Notes: a model not told the origin generated them from the sequence alone. 64,000 bases of DNA from JASEGV01 sp947085405 (GCA_947085405.1 CAMTWO010000002.1:62001-126000), one strand, 5' to 3'; positions 7,678-16,884 are shown, counted from the first letter of the stretch. Program-made: numbers and translations.

Positions 7678-10050
7678 TTAAAATCCTCTTCCGAATTGGA
7701 AGTGAAACTTCCATCCATCCGGTTTGCCGTCTCTCGGCATAACATCGTCGGCACCATAACCATAATCGAACCCGACCATACCCAACGGCTGAATCATAAT
7801 GCGTGCACCGAAACCATAACTTCGTTTTAAATTTAGAAAATCCATAGTCTTCAGATTTTCGTAAACATTTCCGGCTTCTGCAAAAGCTAAAAGATAAATC
7901 GGCATAGGAGTCATCGTTACGGAAAATCTAAGTTCTGCAGAATATTTTACCATTGCTTTACCCCCTCTAACTTGCTCGTTTTCATCCTGAGGACCGATTG
8001 TCCGGTCGTCGTAACCGCGCATCGGAGTAGTTGCAATAAATCCTAATCCTGTACCTCCCATAAAGAAATATTCGATGGGTGGTATATTTGAATTTGTTTT
8101 GAAGCCGTCTATCATTCCGATATTCGTTCCTGTAAAAAGAACTAATCGGTTTGTACCGAAGAGTGGTGTGTACCAATCGCCCGTGAATATCCATTTGTGA
8201 TAATCGACATTACCCGGAAGAAACGGACCGCCAGAAATTTCTGTTGAAAGTGCAAAGCTCGAACCGATTGCCGGGAATATCGGGTTGTCGGTGCTGTTAC
8301 GGGAAATAACTTGTGTAACACTGAACTGACTTGTTTTTCCTTCTTGATACAAACCACCGCCGCTAATTACATCGTTCAGTTGAAAGCGTCCAATCCAATC
8401 GCCTCTGAAATAATCGTCGGGAAATTTAAATCGCCTTCCGAAACGAACAGAGCCGCCAGTCTGTCGTAAATCGTAAACATAAATTTGCCGTGTATCGAAT
8501 AAATTAACTCCGAAAGTTGTAGGAGTATCGAAGAGCCACGGCTCTGTAAATCCGAGAGAGAAAGTTCTGAAACGTGCACCTTCGCCAAATTGCCATTCGA
8601 AGTTTAAAATTTGTCCCGCTCCACCTTTTAGGGGTTCAGTAATATTAAAGTTGTTAATCGTAAAACCGAGAGCGCCTGTAACACCGAAGGCTCCGCTGTA
8701 ACCGACCGATGCGTTTATGTTATCGCTCGATTTTTCTTCAACTTCGTAGATTACATTAGCCGTTTTTTCGTCATGCAATCTGTAATCGGGTTTTATTTTT
8801 TCGGGATTGAAATAATTCAACTGCACTAACTGACGGGCGCTGCGCATTATTGCACCTCGACTGAAAAAATCGCCTGGGCGTGTATAGAGTTCGCGGCGAA
8901 TCACTTTTTCCTGTGTCTTCGAATTACCACGGATTTCAACTCTTCCAATCCTAAATTGGTTGCGCTCGAAAACCCGTATTCTCATATCGATACTGTCAGG
9001 GTCTATCCGAGTTTCCTCTTTATCTAAATTAAAAGTGAGATAACCGTTATCCAGGAACAACGAAGCGACATCGGATTGTTCTTCGTTCTGTCTTAAATTT
9101 CTTTCGAAGCGTTCAACATCGTAAATATCGCCCTTATAAAAACCGAGTCGTTGGGTTAAAACTGATGCAGGATAAATTGTATTTCCTTCCCAAGTTATAT
9201 CACGAATTTTGAACTGCCTGCCTTCGTTTATATTTAGTTGGATGGACATATATTTTTTTGTTTCATCGTACCAAATAGAATCGGAAAGAATTTCAGCATC
9301 TAAATATCCGTTTTTGCGATAGAATTTTATGACTTTTTCCTTATCGGTTTCATATTTGCCTTTTTCAAATTTAGCCGTTCGCCAGAACATCCACCAGACT
9401 TTTTCCTTTGTATCTTCCATCTCACCTTTTATATTGCTTTCACTGAAAGCTTCGGTACCAACGACACGTATCTCTTCTACTTTTACAATTTTGCCTTCGT
9501 CGATATTGTAACGTAGCACTACTCTATTTGGCTTCGTAGAATCTTCAATAATATTATCAGTTGAAATTTCAGCAAGCAGCATCCCCTTTTCAGCATACAA
9601 ACTTTTAAAACTATTTGTAATTTTGAGGATCTCCTGAGGGGTTAAAATTTGTCCTTTTGAAATTGTAACTTTTTTCATCAAATCGTCTTCATCGAGTTCG
9701 TCGTTGCCCGCAAACTCAACCCGTTCGAGGCGCGGATATTCTTTAACAGAAATCAACAAATAGATTCCATCGCCCACTCTACTTTCGACAGCGATTTGGA
9801 TGTCTTCGAAAATACGCAAAGTCCAAAGTTTCTGAATCGCTTGACGGATGTGATCGCCGGGGATAGTAATTTCGGTTCCGGTTTTTAAACCCGAATTTGC
9901 AATGATCGCACCGGATTCGGCAGTGGTGTTTCCTTCAACCGATATTCCTAAGATAGAATATTTTTCCGGCTTTTGGCGTTGTGCAAAAAGCGAAATATCC
10001 AGACTTAAAATTGTGGTACAAATTAAAAATATTTTTAATAGACTTCGCAT
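7678..10050 (-). CDS. bamA: Outer-membrane protein assembly factor BamA
   Basis: Central Omp85 component that folds and inserts beta-barrel proteins into the outer membrane. The 790 residues show a signal peptide to about 23 (ISLFAQ), five POTRA-like domains from about 30 to 440 (units such as ISVEGNTTAESGAI, VEFAGNDELDEDDL, ITWEGNTIYPASVL and VEIRGNSKTQEKVI), and a C-terminal barrel. The MRGYDDRTIGP loop corresponds to the (V/I)RG(F/Y) motif of the barrel lid strand. The last residue is Phe in FQFGRGF, a typical beta-signal. It lies nine bases after uppS and upstream of two Skp-like chaperones and the lipid A genes. Confidence 0.96.
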   Translation of the reverse strand: MRSLLKIFLICTTILSLDISLFAQRQKPEKYSILGISVEGNTTAESGAIIANSGLKTGTEITIPGDHIRQAIQKLWTLRIFEDIQIAVESRVGDGIYLLISVKEYPRLERVEFAGNDELDEDDLMKKVTISKGQILTPQEILKITNSFKSLYAEKGMLLAEISTDNIIEDSTKPNRVVLRYNIDEGKIVKVEEIRVVGTEAFSESNIKGEMEDTKEKVWWMFWRTAKFEKGKYETDKEKVIKFYRKNGYLDAEILSDSIWYDETKKYMSIQLNINEGRQFKIRDITWEGNTIYPASVLTQRLGFYKGDIYDVERFERNLRQNEEQSDVASLFLDNGYLTFNLDKEETRIDPDSIDMRIRVFERNQFRIGRVEIRGNSKTQEKVIRRELYTRPGDFFSRGAIMRSARQLVQLNYFNPEKIKPDYRLHDEKTANVIYEVEEKSSDNINASVGYSGAFGVTGALGFTINNFNITEPLKGGAGQILNFEWQFGEGARFRTFSLGFTEPWLFDTPTTFGVNLFDTRQIYVYDLRQTGGSVRFGRRFKFPDDYFRGDWIGRFQLNDVISGGGLYQEGKTSQFSVTQVISRNSTDNPIFPAIGSSFALSTEISGGPFLPGNVDYHKWIFTGDWYTPLFGTNRLVLFTGTNIGMIDGFKTNSNIPPIEYFFMGGTGLGFIATTPMRGYDDRTIGPQDENEQVRGGKAMVKYSAELRFSVTMTPMPIYLLAFAEAGNVYENLKTMDFLNLKRSYGFGARIMIQPLGMVGFDYGYGADDVMPRDGKPDGWKFHFQFGRGF

Positions 10051-10059
10051 ATTAGAAAA

Positions 10060-10896
10060 TCACTTATTCTGTTTTTGTTTAATTTGGTTACTAGTCAATC
10101 CAAACCGACGTTCACGTTTTTGGTATTCGGTAATTGCACGATACAGCTCGTCGCGTCTGAATTCGGGCCAGTTCAACTCGGTAATATAAATTTCCGAATA
10201 CGCTAACTGCCATAACAAAAAATTACTGACCCGAAATTCACCGCTCGTCCGCACTAATAAATCCGGATCCGGAATTCCTTGAGTCGATAAGTACTTTGTT
10301 ACTAAATCTTCATTTATTGAATCTTCACTCAAAGCGCCGCGCTTAATTTCGGACGAAATCTTTTTTACTGCTTGCATAATATCCCACCTGCCGCTGTAAC
10401 TTAATGCTAATAACAAATTCAAGCCGGTGTTATTTTGAGTTTTTACGATTGCATCTAAAAGTTCGTTTTGAACTTCGACGGGCAGTTTCGAGATATCGCC
10501 AATCGTTCGCACGCGTACGTTGTTGCGGTGAAGTTTATCGGTTTCGTCGCGCAGAGCTTTCATAAGAAGACGCATCAGCATCGAAATTTCTTCTTTCGGG
10601 CGTTTCCAATTTTCGGTAGAGAAGGCATACAGCGTCAGATACTTCACACCAAGTTGCCCGCAAACTTCGACCATATCGCGAACAGATTCAACACCTTCAC
10701 GATGGCCGGCAACTCGAGGCAGGCTCCGTTTTTGTGCCCATCTGCCGTTTCCGTCCATAATGATGGCTATATGTATGGGAATTTCGCCCGATTGTTTCAG
10801 CGTTTCTTGCTTTTTGAGATCGACCTCAACTATTTTTTTGTTTTTTGTGAGCATTTCCTTTTCAATTGAACGATTGAAATTTAACTGATTTTGCAT
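10060..10896 (-). CDS. uppS: Isoprenyl (undecaprenyl) diphosphate synthase, cis type
   Basis: It condenses isopentenyl diphosphate onto farnesyl diphosphate to make the C55 carrier lipid for peptidoglycan and O-antigen. The 278 residues include IIMDGNGRWAQKRSLPRVAGHREG at about 45-68 with catalytic Asp48, STENWKRP and RTSGEFRVSNFLLWQLAYSE, all signatures of the cis-prenyltransferase family. The first ~40 residues are extra compared with the usual ~250; a second ATG at 10854 exists but its AAGGA is too close, so the start is uncertain. It is the first gene of the envelope operon leading into bamA. Confidence 0.95.
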   Translation of the reverse strand: MQNQLNFNRSIEKEMLTKNKKIVEVDLKKQETLKQSGEIPIHIAIIMDGNGRWAQKRSLPRVAGHREGVESVRDMVEVCGQLGVKYLTLYAFSTENWKRPKEEISMLMRLLMKALRDETDKLHRNNVRVRTIGDISKLPVEVQNELLDAIVKTQNNTGLNLLLALSYSGRWDIMQAVKKISSEIKRGALSEDSINEDLVTKYLSTQGIPDPDLLVRTSGEFRVSNFLLWQLAYSEIYITELNWPEFRRDELYRAITEYQKRERRFGLTSNQIKQKQNK

Positions 10897-10953
10897 AGAA
10901 AAGCAAAAAGACTGGCTTGAAATTATTGATTTTTCAAAGAGTTAGGGAAATGT

Positions 10954-11003
10954 ATGTGCAACTCACTTCCCTCTTCGGCCCAACGCTGGATATTAGTCGC
11001 ACA
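10954..11003. repeat. Degenerate copy of the sppA-downstream palindrome
   Basis: ATGTGCAACTCACTT (10954-10968) matches 14 of 15 bases of the arm at 41333-41347. AGTCGCACA (10995-11003) matches the other arm. The interior differs, and the two arms pair at 8 of 9 positions. It lies in the 174-base gap between uppS and the antitoxin gene, which shows no other feature. Confidence 0.5.
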
Positions 11004-11070
11004 ATCATCTTGTTTTTTGATTTTCGTTTCCTTATTTTATTAATGAATAAATATTATTAGGATTCGATTT

Positions 11071-11259
11071 ATGGCTGTAACAACTGTTCCCAAAAAAAAG
11101 AGAAATAACAATCACCGACCCACACCTTCATCTATACTTTCCGAGATTAAAGGTAAAAGAATTGACATTGAGAAAATCGAGCGAGCGAATGGTTTTTTAC
11201 GCTCCAAACGATTGAAACCTCTCAAAATTCAACGAACTCTGCGGGATCAATGGGAGTGA
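11071..11259 (+). CDS. VapB-like antitoxin, small
   Basis: A 62-residue basic protein that begins MAVTTVPKKK and ends LRDQWE. I do not recognise the family from its sequence alone. It is called an antitoxin because its last ten bases overlap the start of a PIN-domain (VapC) reading frame in the usual VapB-VapC order. If expressed it would bind the PIN toxin and its own promoter; the toxin here looks broken, so the antitoxin may be an orphan. Confidence 0.55.
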   Translation: MAVTTVPKKKRNNNHRPTPSSILSEIKGKRIDIEKIERANGFLRSKRLKPLKIQRTLRDQWE

Positions 11260-11435
11260 GATTCCTTTACGACACAAATATTTTTCTCTACTATTTTGCT
11301 GGACACCCAAAAGCAAAAAAATATTTCAATACCGATTTCCAAAACGCATCTAACCAGATATTTATTGATGCGCACAATAAGCTCGCTATACGCGAATTGT
11401 TTTTAGCTAGATTCAAAACGATTTACAAATGTTAA
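11250..11435 (+). pseudogene. VapC-like PIN toxin, 5' fragment
   Basis: The frame opens MGVRFLYDTNIFLYYFAGHPKAK, a clear N-terminus of a PIN-domain ribonuclease with the first catalytic Asp in YDTN. Homology seems to stop near 11363 after NQIFID. The remaining ~20 residues do not look like a PIN domain and the frame ends after 61 residues, about half the usual 130. The matching C-terminal half appears at 12700-12825 on the same strand, so the gene seems split by inserted DNA. Start could also be GTG at 11256. Confidence 0.65.
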
Positions 11436-11463
11436 GAAAATTTATCCATAACAATACAAAATT

Positions 11464-12132
11464 ATGATCGTAGAGAAAGTAACGAATAATGCAACGAAAT
11501 GGATTGAGGACTATGCAAGGTATAAATCCCAAAAACAAAACCACATCAAAGAATCTGAATTATCAAAAGTTGAACTTCTAATTACGGATTCGTTAAATTT
11601 AAAATATGAGATGTGGGGCTCCAAGAAAGTGAGCGACAAAATTAAGAATTATGCAAGGGAGAAAATAATTTTAGATCTGAAAAATCAAGGACCTATTTGG
11701 CGGCTATCGAAATCTGAACCCGTCATACTGACGTTAATACGTAACGGTCTAGATATTTATTCAGAATACTATTGCCATATTTTATTATTCCAAAATTGTT
11801 TTTATAAAATAACAAAGGAATACTCACCAGAAGAACTTAAATTATTGGTATTCGAAGCTGCGGATAAAGACCGTATCAAATTTGAAAGATTAAAGTCAAA
11901 ATATTATTCTGAGTCATCTCAAGATATCAAATTTAATCGTCCTCGTATTTCTGAAGAAGTTCGTATAGCTGTATGGCGACGTGATGAAGGTAAATGTGTA
12001 CGATGTGGCAGTCGTGAGAATCTTGAATACGATCATATTATTCCTATTTCTCAAGGTGGGAGTAACACAGTACGCAATATCGAACTGCTATGTGAGAAGT
12101 GCAATAGGACAAAGAGTAATAATATACAATAA
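11464..12132 (+). CDS. HNH endonuclease-domain protein
   Basis: A 222-residue protein with an N-terminal part (1-155) that I do not recognise and a C-terminal HNH domain at about 157-222. The domain shows VRIAVWRRDEGKC, a CVRCG knuckle, the DHIIPISQGG core with the catalytic His, and CEKCNRTKSNN; the two CxxC pairs should bind a structural zinc. HNH domains cut DNA in restriction, homing and defence systems. It sits between the two pieces of a split vapC, 28 bases after the 5' piece, so it probably arrived with the inserted DNA. Its substrate is unknown. Confidence 0.85.
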   Translation: MIVEKVTNNATKWIEDYARYKSQKQNHIKESELSKVELLITDSLNLKYEMWGSKKVSDKIKNYAREKIILDLKNQGPIWRLSKSEPVILTLIRNGLDIYSEYYCHILLFQNCFYKITKEYSPEELKLLVFEAADKDRIKFERLKSKYYSESSQDIKFNRPRISEEVRIAVWRRDEGKCVRCGSRENLEYDHIIPISQGGSNTVRNIELLCEKCNRTKSNNIQ

Positions 12133-12157
12133 ATTGCATTAGTGAATATTGATTTTG

Positions 12158-12196
12158 CCAGAATTATTTTGTTTATAATGTTAAAAATAATTCTGG
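12158..12196. terminator. Possible terminator stem after the HNH gene
   Basis: CCAGAATTATT at 12158-12168 and AATAATTCTGG at 12186-12196 are perfect 11-bp complements around a 17-base loop, starting 25 bases after the HNH stop. The stem is AT-rich and no long T-run follows, so it may instead be a remnant of a mobile-element end. Confidence 0.45.
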
Positions 12197-12395
12197 AGGC
12201 TGTCAAGTGATATCTTGGGTATAACTAGAAGCTCAGCCAAAAACCCCTATTTTTTGGAAAGCCAAAAAATAATTGGTCTGAAATCTGACTGAAGTTATAA
12301 AAACCTTTTCGAGGAACTGTGTGAACGATTTTAACGAAAATTACCAACCCCGTAAGTACAAAACCCCAAATTGTCAACAAAAAAATAAACGAATT
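12197..12395. other. Gene-free stretch between HNH gene and IS remnant
   Basis: No credible reading frame is seen. It contains a perfect 9-bp hairpin at 12249-12270 (ATTTTTTGG, loop AAAG, complement). It probably holds the decayed end of the insertion sequence whose transposase remnant follows. Confidence 0.4.
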
Positions 12396-12717
12396 TTACA
12401 TCCAAGAAGCTACCAGTGTCAAATTCGCTACTGTTGATGCAATCAAGAGTTGAAAGAGTGTCTTTTTCCTTCCGAAATACTTTGCCTTACGAATCCCAAG
12501 TTGTACTAACCGTGCAATCCGATGTTCTGCAACTTGGCGAAGTTTATAGAGCAGTTTAAACTCCGATGTCGTTTGATACTCTCGCGACTTTTGAAGTATT
12601 TCTTCTTGCGGATGGACACAAATTGTTTTTTGATCTTTTCCTGGATGCTTTACACACCGAGCTGCAAGAGGACAAACTCGACAGTGATTTTTTGAAAAGA
12701 TAATCAGTGAGATGTTA
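12396..12717 (-). pseudogene. IS1182-type transposase, C-terminal remnant
   Basis: About 107 codons are open on the minus strand, ending at TAA (12396-12398). They read FSKNHCRVCPLAARC, then a helical stretch with YKLRQVAEHRIARL, GIRKAKYFGRKKT and a final TVANL segment. The Cys cluster followed by R...EH.IA and G.RKA.Y.G..K is typical of the end of IS1182-family DDE transposases. The N-terminal catalytic region is absent because the sequence switches to a PIN-domain fragment around 12700. It is therefore a truncated, inactive copy. Confidence 0.7.
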
Positions 12718-12825
12718 GATCAATTTATCATGGTTCCGCTGAACGAAAGAATCGAAGATATTGCGATTTATGATACATCCTCTGCATTACTCACTGCCGA
12801 TGTTGTTAAAACTTCCGATTTCTAG
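12700..12825 (+). pseudogene. VapC-like PIN toxin, 3' fragment
   Basis: In plus frame the codons from 12700 to TAG at 12823-12825 read IISEMLDQFIMVPLNERIEDIAI and then SSALLTADVVKTSDF. The DQFIMVPLNERIEDIAI part fits the middle/late part of VapC PIN domains, and LLTADV..F fits their last strand. The stretch expected between them (the LPDAIIAATA-like helix) is missing. Same strand as the 5' fragment at 11250, so both probably came from one toxin gene. Confidence 0.5.
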
Positions 12826-12837
12826 CTGAGAATTCGC

Positions 12838-14652
12838 TCATTCAGAAGTCGGAATTTTATCTCTTGCCATTTCCTGTTCTTTATATTGCAACTGATAAAG
12901 CTTGTGGTATATTCCGCCAATCGAAAGAAGTTCCTGATGTGTGCCCATCTCGCGTATTTCTCCTTTATGCAGAACGATGATTTTGTCTGCCCGCTGTATT
13001 GTTGATAAGCGATGAGCGATAACAATCGAAGTTCTTCCTTTTAAAAGTTTTTGTATCGCTTTTTGAATGAGCTGCTCGGACTCGGTATCAATGCTCGACG
13101 TGGCTTCGTCCAATATTAAAATTTTAGGATTGAATGCAAGCGCACGAGCAAATGAGATGAGCTGTTTTTGTCCGACAGAAAGTGTTGCGCCCCGCTCTTT
13201 TACTTCTTCGCTATAGCGGTTGGGAAGTGTATCGATAAAATTATTTAAACCAACGACACGCGCTGCCGCTTTTACACGGTCAATTTTTATTTTCTCGTTT
13301 CCTAAACTGATGTTCGATTTTATATCTCCCGAGAATAAAAACACGTCCTGATGCACAACTCCGATTTGCTTCCGCAATTGATTTTGGTCGACGTCTCTGA
13401 TATCCATTCCATCAATCAGAATGTTACCTTTTTGGATATCGTAAAAACGTGTGAGGAGGTTGATGATTGTAGATTTTCCGGCGCCAGTATGTCCGACGAT
13501 AGCAACAGTTTCGGCGGGATTAATTTTGAAAGAAACATTTTTCAAAACCCAATCCTGATTTTCAGAACCGTCTTCAGGATGATTATATGAGAAACTAACA
13601 TTTCTGAATTCAATTTCGCCGCGGATTGAATTGAGTGAAATTGCATCGTGTTTTGATACGATTGTCGGTTTTTCATCAAGAAGTTTGAAGATTCTTTCCG
13701 ACGAAGCCATTGCGGTTTGCATGATGTTGTATTTTTCTGATAAGTCGCGAATCGGACGCCAGAACATTTCGTTGAATTGGAAAAAAGCCATAACCGTTCC
13801 GATTGTTATAGTTCCTGTTAAAGCTTCAACGCCTGAATACCAGATAATTAAACCGACAGCAATAGCGCCGATTAACTCGACGCTCGGATAGAAAACAGCA
13901 TAATAAAAAATTGATTTGATGTTTGCATCCCTGTGCGATGCATTTATGCCGGTAAATTTATTGTAGGAAACTTTTTCGCGGTTAAAAATTTGATCTACCG
14001 ACATTCCAGTTATATGTTCCTGCATAAACGTGTTAATGCGGGCAACCTGCAAGCGGACATCACGATAAGTTTCGCGTGCCTTTCGGCGAAACAGAAATGT
14101 TGCATAAAACAATAGCGGCAATACACTCAACGAAATTAATGCAAGCTGCCAGTTCATTTGGAACATAAAGTACAGGATGCCGATGATAGTAAATACATCG
14201 GTGAACACCATAACTACTCCCGACGAAAACATTTCGTTCAAAACTTCAACATCGTTTGTAACACGGGTTATCAGTCTGCCAATCGGATTTTTATCGAAGA
14301 ACTTGATGTTGAGCCGCTGCAGATGTTCGAAAATCTGCATACGCAAATCGAATATAGTCCGCTGACCAATCCACTGAGTAAGATAGGCGCTGAAGTATTG
14401 AACTATTCCACGCACAACCAGCACAGTAAAAAATAACAGGACAGTAAAAAGTAAACCATGCTTATCTCCGTTCGCTATGTTCTCATCAACAGCAATTTTA
14501 GTAAAGTATGGGCGGATTGCTTCCATACCTGATACTATCATACTCAACAAAATACCGAGTGCAACATACCAGCGGTACGGTTTCAGCGACTTCAAAAGCC
14601 GCTTCATCAATCGTGTATCGTATGCTTTGCCGAGTACTTCTTCTTCGTACAT
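12838..14652 (-). CDS. ABC exporter half-transporter, canonical NBD
   Basis: A 604-residue fusion of a six-helix membrane domain (about 25-310) and a nucleotide-binding domain. The NBD has Walker A GHTGAGKST, signature LSVGQKQ, Walker B ILILDEATSSIDTESE with the catalytic Glu, and the H-loop AHRLST. It is the MsbA/MdlB-like exporter type. With the gene at 15105-16865 it should form a heterodimer: the partner has Asp in place of the catalytic Glu, and this one has LSVGQ in place of LSGGQ, so both changes fall in the same degenerate ATP site, as in TM287/288. The substrate (lipid or drug) cannot be told from sequence. The start is ATG at 14652. Confidence 0.9.
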   Translation of the reverse strand: MYEEEVLGKAYDTRLMKRLLKSLKPYRWYVALGILLSMIVSGMEAIRPYFTKIAVDENIANGDKHGLLFTVLLFFTVLVVRGIVQYFSAYLTQWIGQRTIFDLRMQIFEHLQRLNIKFFDKNPIGRLITRVTNDVEVLNEMFSSGVVMVFTDVFTIIGILYFMFQMNWQLALISLSVLPLLFYATFLFRRKARETYRDVRLQVARINTFMQEHITGMSVDQIFNREKVSYNKFTGINASHRDANIKSIFYYAVFYPSVELIGAIAVGLIIWYSGVEALTGTITIGTVMAFFQFNEMFWRPIRDLSEKYNIMQTAMASSERIFKLLDEKPTIVSKHDAISLNSIRGEIEFRNVSFSYNHPEDGSENQDWVLKNVSFKINPAETVAIVGHTGAGKSTIINLLTRFYDIQKGNILIDGMDIRDVDQNQLRKQIGVVHQDVFLFSGDIKSNISLGNEKIKIDRVKAAARVVGLNNFIDTLPNRYSEEVKERGATLSVGQKQLISFARALAFNPKILILDEATSSIDTESEQLIQKAIQKLLKGRTSIVIAHRLSTIQRADKIIVLHKGEIREMGTHQELLSIGGIYHKLYQLQYKEQEMARDKIPTSE

Positions 14653-14706
14653 AAATCAATTAAAAATTAAAAAGTTAAAAGTAAAAAAGGGTGCCGACAT
14701 ATTAGT

Positions 14707-15060
14707 TTATTTTTTATTTTTCCTTAATTTACTAACGATTGCACCAAGCACTTTTTTTATCTCTTCTGCTTCCGCAATAAGTCCATCGAGCTTTTCAGGT
14801 TCAGAAATATTCGAACCTTTGATCAACCTTAACCAATAATGTGTTTCACGTGCTTCTTTTAGAGAAATGTTCATCTTATAAATAAAATCATCACTACTAT
14901 AAGCAGCGACAGCTTCTTCGGCATTAGCGCCAATTGAGGTACCTGCTCTCAATAACTGATTTCCAAGAATATAATTTTCCTTTGTTCTGTATAAAATTTT
15001 TGATAGCTGAATAATTCTTAGAGCAAATTTAAATGTCCTATCTTTGATATCTTGATACAT
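14707..15060 (-). CDS. Four-helix-bundle protein (23S rRNA intervening-sequence protein family)
   Basis: A 117-residue helical protein beginning MYQDIKDRTF, with the family signatures LLRAGTSIGANAEEA and YKMNISLKEARETHYWLRL. These proteins were first seen encoded in insertions within 23S rRNA genes but are common as single genes, and their function is unknown; they form pentamers. I chose ATG at 15060 because GGAGG lies five bases upstream; a longer frame from 15108 would overlap the preceding stop. It stands between the two halves of an ABC exporter, and no rRNA is nearby. Confidence 0.85.
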   Translation of the reverse strand: MYQDIKDRTFKFALRIIQLSKILYRTKENYILGNQLLRAGTSIGANAEEAVAAYSSDDFIYKMNISLKEARETHYWLRLIKGSNISEPEKLDGLIAEAEEIKKVLGAIVSKLRKNKK

Positions 15061-15104
15061 AAATCCTCCATTTTTAATTTTGATTTTTGAATTTTGAATT
15101 AGAC

Positions 15105-16865
15105 TCACATCTTCTCCAACTCTTGTTCTAATAATTGCTTAGCATACAAATCGGCATAGATACCACCAAGCACAACTAATTCCTCGTGTGTGCCCCTCTC
15201 GAAGATAGTTCCTTTATCCAATACTACAATCAAATCGGCATCTTTCACAGTCGAAATTCGATGGCTGATAATTATACTCGTGCGGTTCTGCATCACATTT
15301 TTCAAACTTTTCAAAATTTCTTCTTCGGTGAATGTATCAACTGCTGAGAGAGCATCATCTAAAATTAAAATTTTTGGATCCCGGATAATTGCACGGGCTA
15401 TACTCGTTCGTTGTTTTTGTCCACCTGATAGTGTTATTCCCCGTTCACCGATTAAAGTTTCGAACTGCAATGGAAATTCGTTTACATCCTTCGTCAGTTG
15501 CGCCGCCTCGGCAGCTTGAATAACTTTGCTTCCGTCTTCACCATCAATTCCATAACAGATATTATTTGAAATCGTATCTGAGAACAAAAATGTTTCCTGC
15601 GGAACATATCCGATATTCGAGCGGAGCACTTCAACAGGAATTTCTTTTATATTCACACCATCAATCAGGAGGTCGCCGCCGGTTACATCATACAAACGTG
15701 AAATCAAACTTATCAATGTTGATTTACCGGAACCTGTATAACCAACTACTGCTATTGTCTTTCCTCTTTCAATTTTAAGATTGATATTTTGAAGAGTCGG
15801 TTGCGGACTGCTTTTATGTTTAAAAGTTACGTTTCGAAATTCTATAGTCCCGAAAATATTTTCTACCGAATGATTAGTATTTTCGTCGTCTTTAATTTCT
15901 GGTTGAGTATCAAAAATTTTTCCGAGCCGCCCCATTGATGCAGCTCCCTGCTGAAGAAGATTTATAACCCATCCGAAAGCAATCATGGGCCAGATCAACA
16001 TAATCAGATAAGCAAAGAAAGCCGTTAGCGTTCCGATAGTCATCTTCTCTTCAATCACCCGTATGCCGCCGAAGTAAATAGAAATAACGAGGGAGATACC
16101 AACTAACAAAAACATCGTGGGCCAAATTATTGCTTGATATTTTGCAAGAACCAAATTTTTCTTTAAATATTCCCAACTTAATTTTTTGAATAATTCGATT
16201 TCGTAATCTTCGCGCACATAAGCTTTTACAACACGAATACCTGATAAATTTTCCTGTGCACGCGTAGTTAATTTACTATATTGTTCCTGCCGTTCCTGAA
16301 ATTTTATGTTGATTAATTTCCCCAATTTAAAAACAGCGAACGAAACGAGTGGTAGTGGAATTAAAGCAAGAAGTGTCAACTGCCAATCTTTTATCAACAT
16401 CATTGTAAGAACCATAATAAACGTAACGAAAGTATCGGAGGGATACATGATGCCCGGACCGACTACATTGCGGACAGCGCCTATGTCGTTTGTTGCGTGC
16501 GCCATCAAATCGCCCGTTGGCGTGTTTTGGAAAAACGAGTGAGATAATTTTTGGATATGTTTAAGAAAATCGTTCCGAAGATCGAATTCTATGTGGCGCG
16601 AAACCACGATGATTGTCTGCCGTGTTGCAAACGACAACACACCTGCGACAACAGTAAATCCGACGATCGCCGCAGCATAAATTAACAATTGAAATGAATC
16701 GAGAGTTTGCTTTTCAATACCGAACTTCAAATCATCAATTGCTTTTCCAATGAAGTGGGGTTGGATTACGGTAAAAATATTACTCCCAACAATTGCAATC
16801 AGACCGATGAGAAGTGTTTTCTTGTATCGTAAAAGATATGGGAGAAGCCGAAGCAACGATTTCAT
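15105..16865 (-). CDS. ABC exporter half-transporter, degenerate NBD
   Basis: A 586-residue membrane-plus-ATPase protein. About six membrane segments lie in residues 15-300. The NBD has Walker A GYTGSGKST, canonical signature LSGGQKQR and Walker B ILILDDALSAVDT, where Asp replaces the catalytic Glu. That substitution marks the inactive-site subunit of heterodimeric exporters (BmrC, TM287, MdlA type). The partner is probably the product of 12838-14652, despite a small unrelated gene between them. It starts 19 bases after serS stops. Confidence 0.9.
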   Translation of the reverse strand: MKSLLRLLPYLLRYKKTLLIGLIAIVGSNIFTVIQPHFIGKAIDDLKFGIEKQTLDSFQLLIYAAAIVGFTVVAGVLSFATRQTIIVVSRHIEFDLRNDFLKHIQKLSHSFFQNTPTGDLMAHATNDIGAVRNVVGPGIMYPSDTFVTFIMVLTMMLIKDWQLTLLALIPLPLVSFAVFKLGKLINIKFQERQEQYSKLTTRAQENLSGIRVVKAYVREDYEIELFKKLSWEYLKKNLVLAKYQAIIWPTMFLLVGISLVISIYFGGIRVIEEKMTIGTLTAFFAYLIMLIWPMIAFGWVINLLQQGAASMGRLGKIFDTQPEIKDDENTNHSVENIFGTIEFRNVTFKHKSSPQPTLQNINLKIERGKTIAVVGYTGSGKSTLISLISRLYDVTGGDLLIDGVNIKEIPVEVLRSNIGYVPQETFLFSDTISNNICYGIDGEDGSKVIQAAEAAQLTKDVNEFPLQFETLIGERGITLSGGQKQRTSIARAIIRDPKILILDDALSAVDTFTEEEILKSLKNVMQNRTSIIISHRISTVKDADLIVVLDKGTIFERGTHEELVVLGGIYADLYAKQLLEQELEKM

Positions 16866-16884
16866 AAAAACTTTCTGAAGCGAA

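Noticed and set aside
14707..15108. rRNA intervening sequence suggested by the four-helix-bundle protein
   Set aside because: No 23S rRNA sequence is present; this protein family is common outside rRNA genes.
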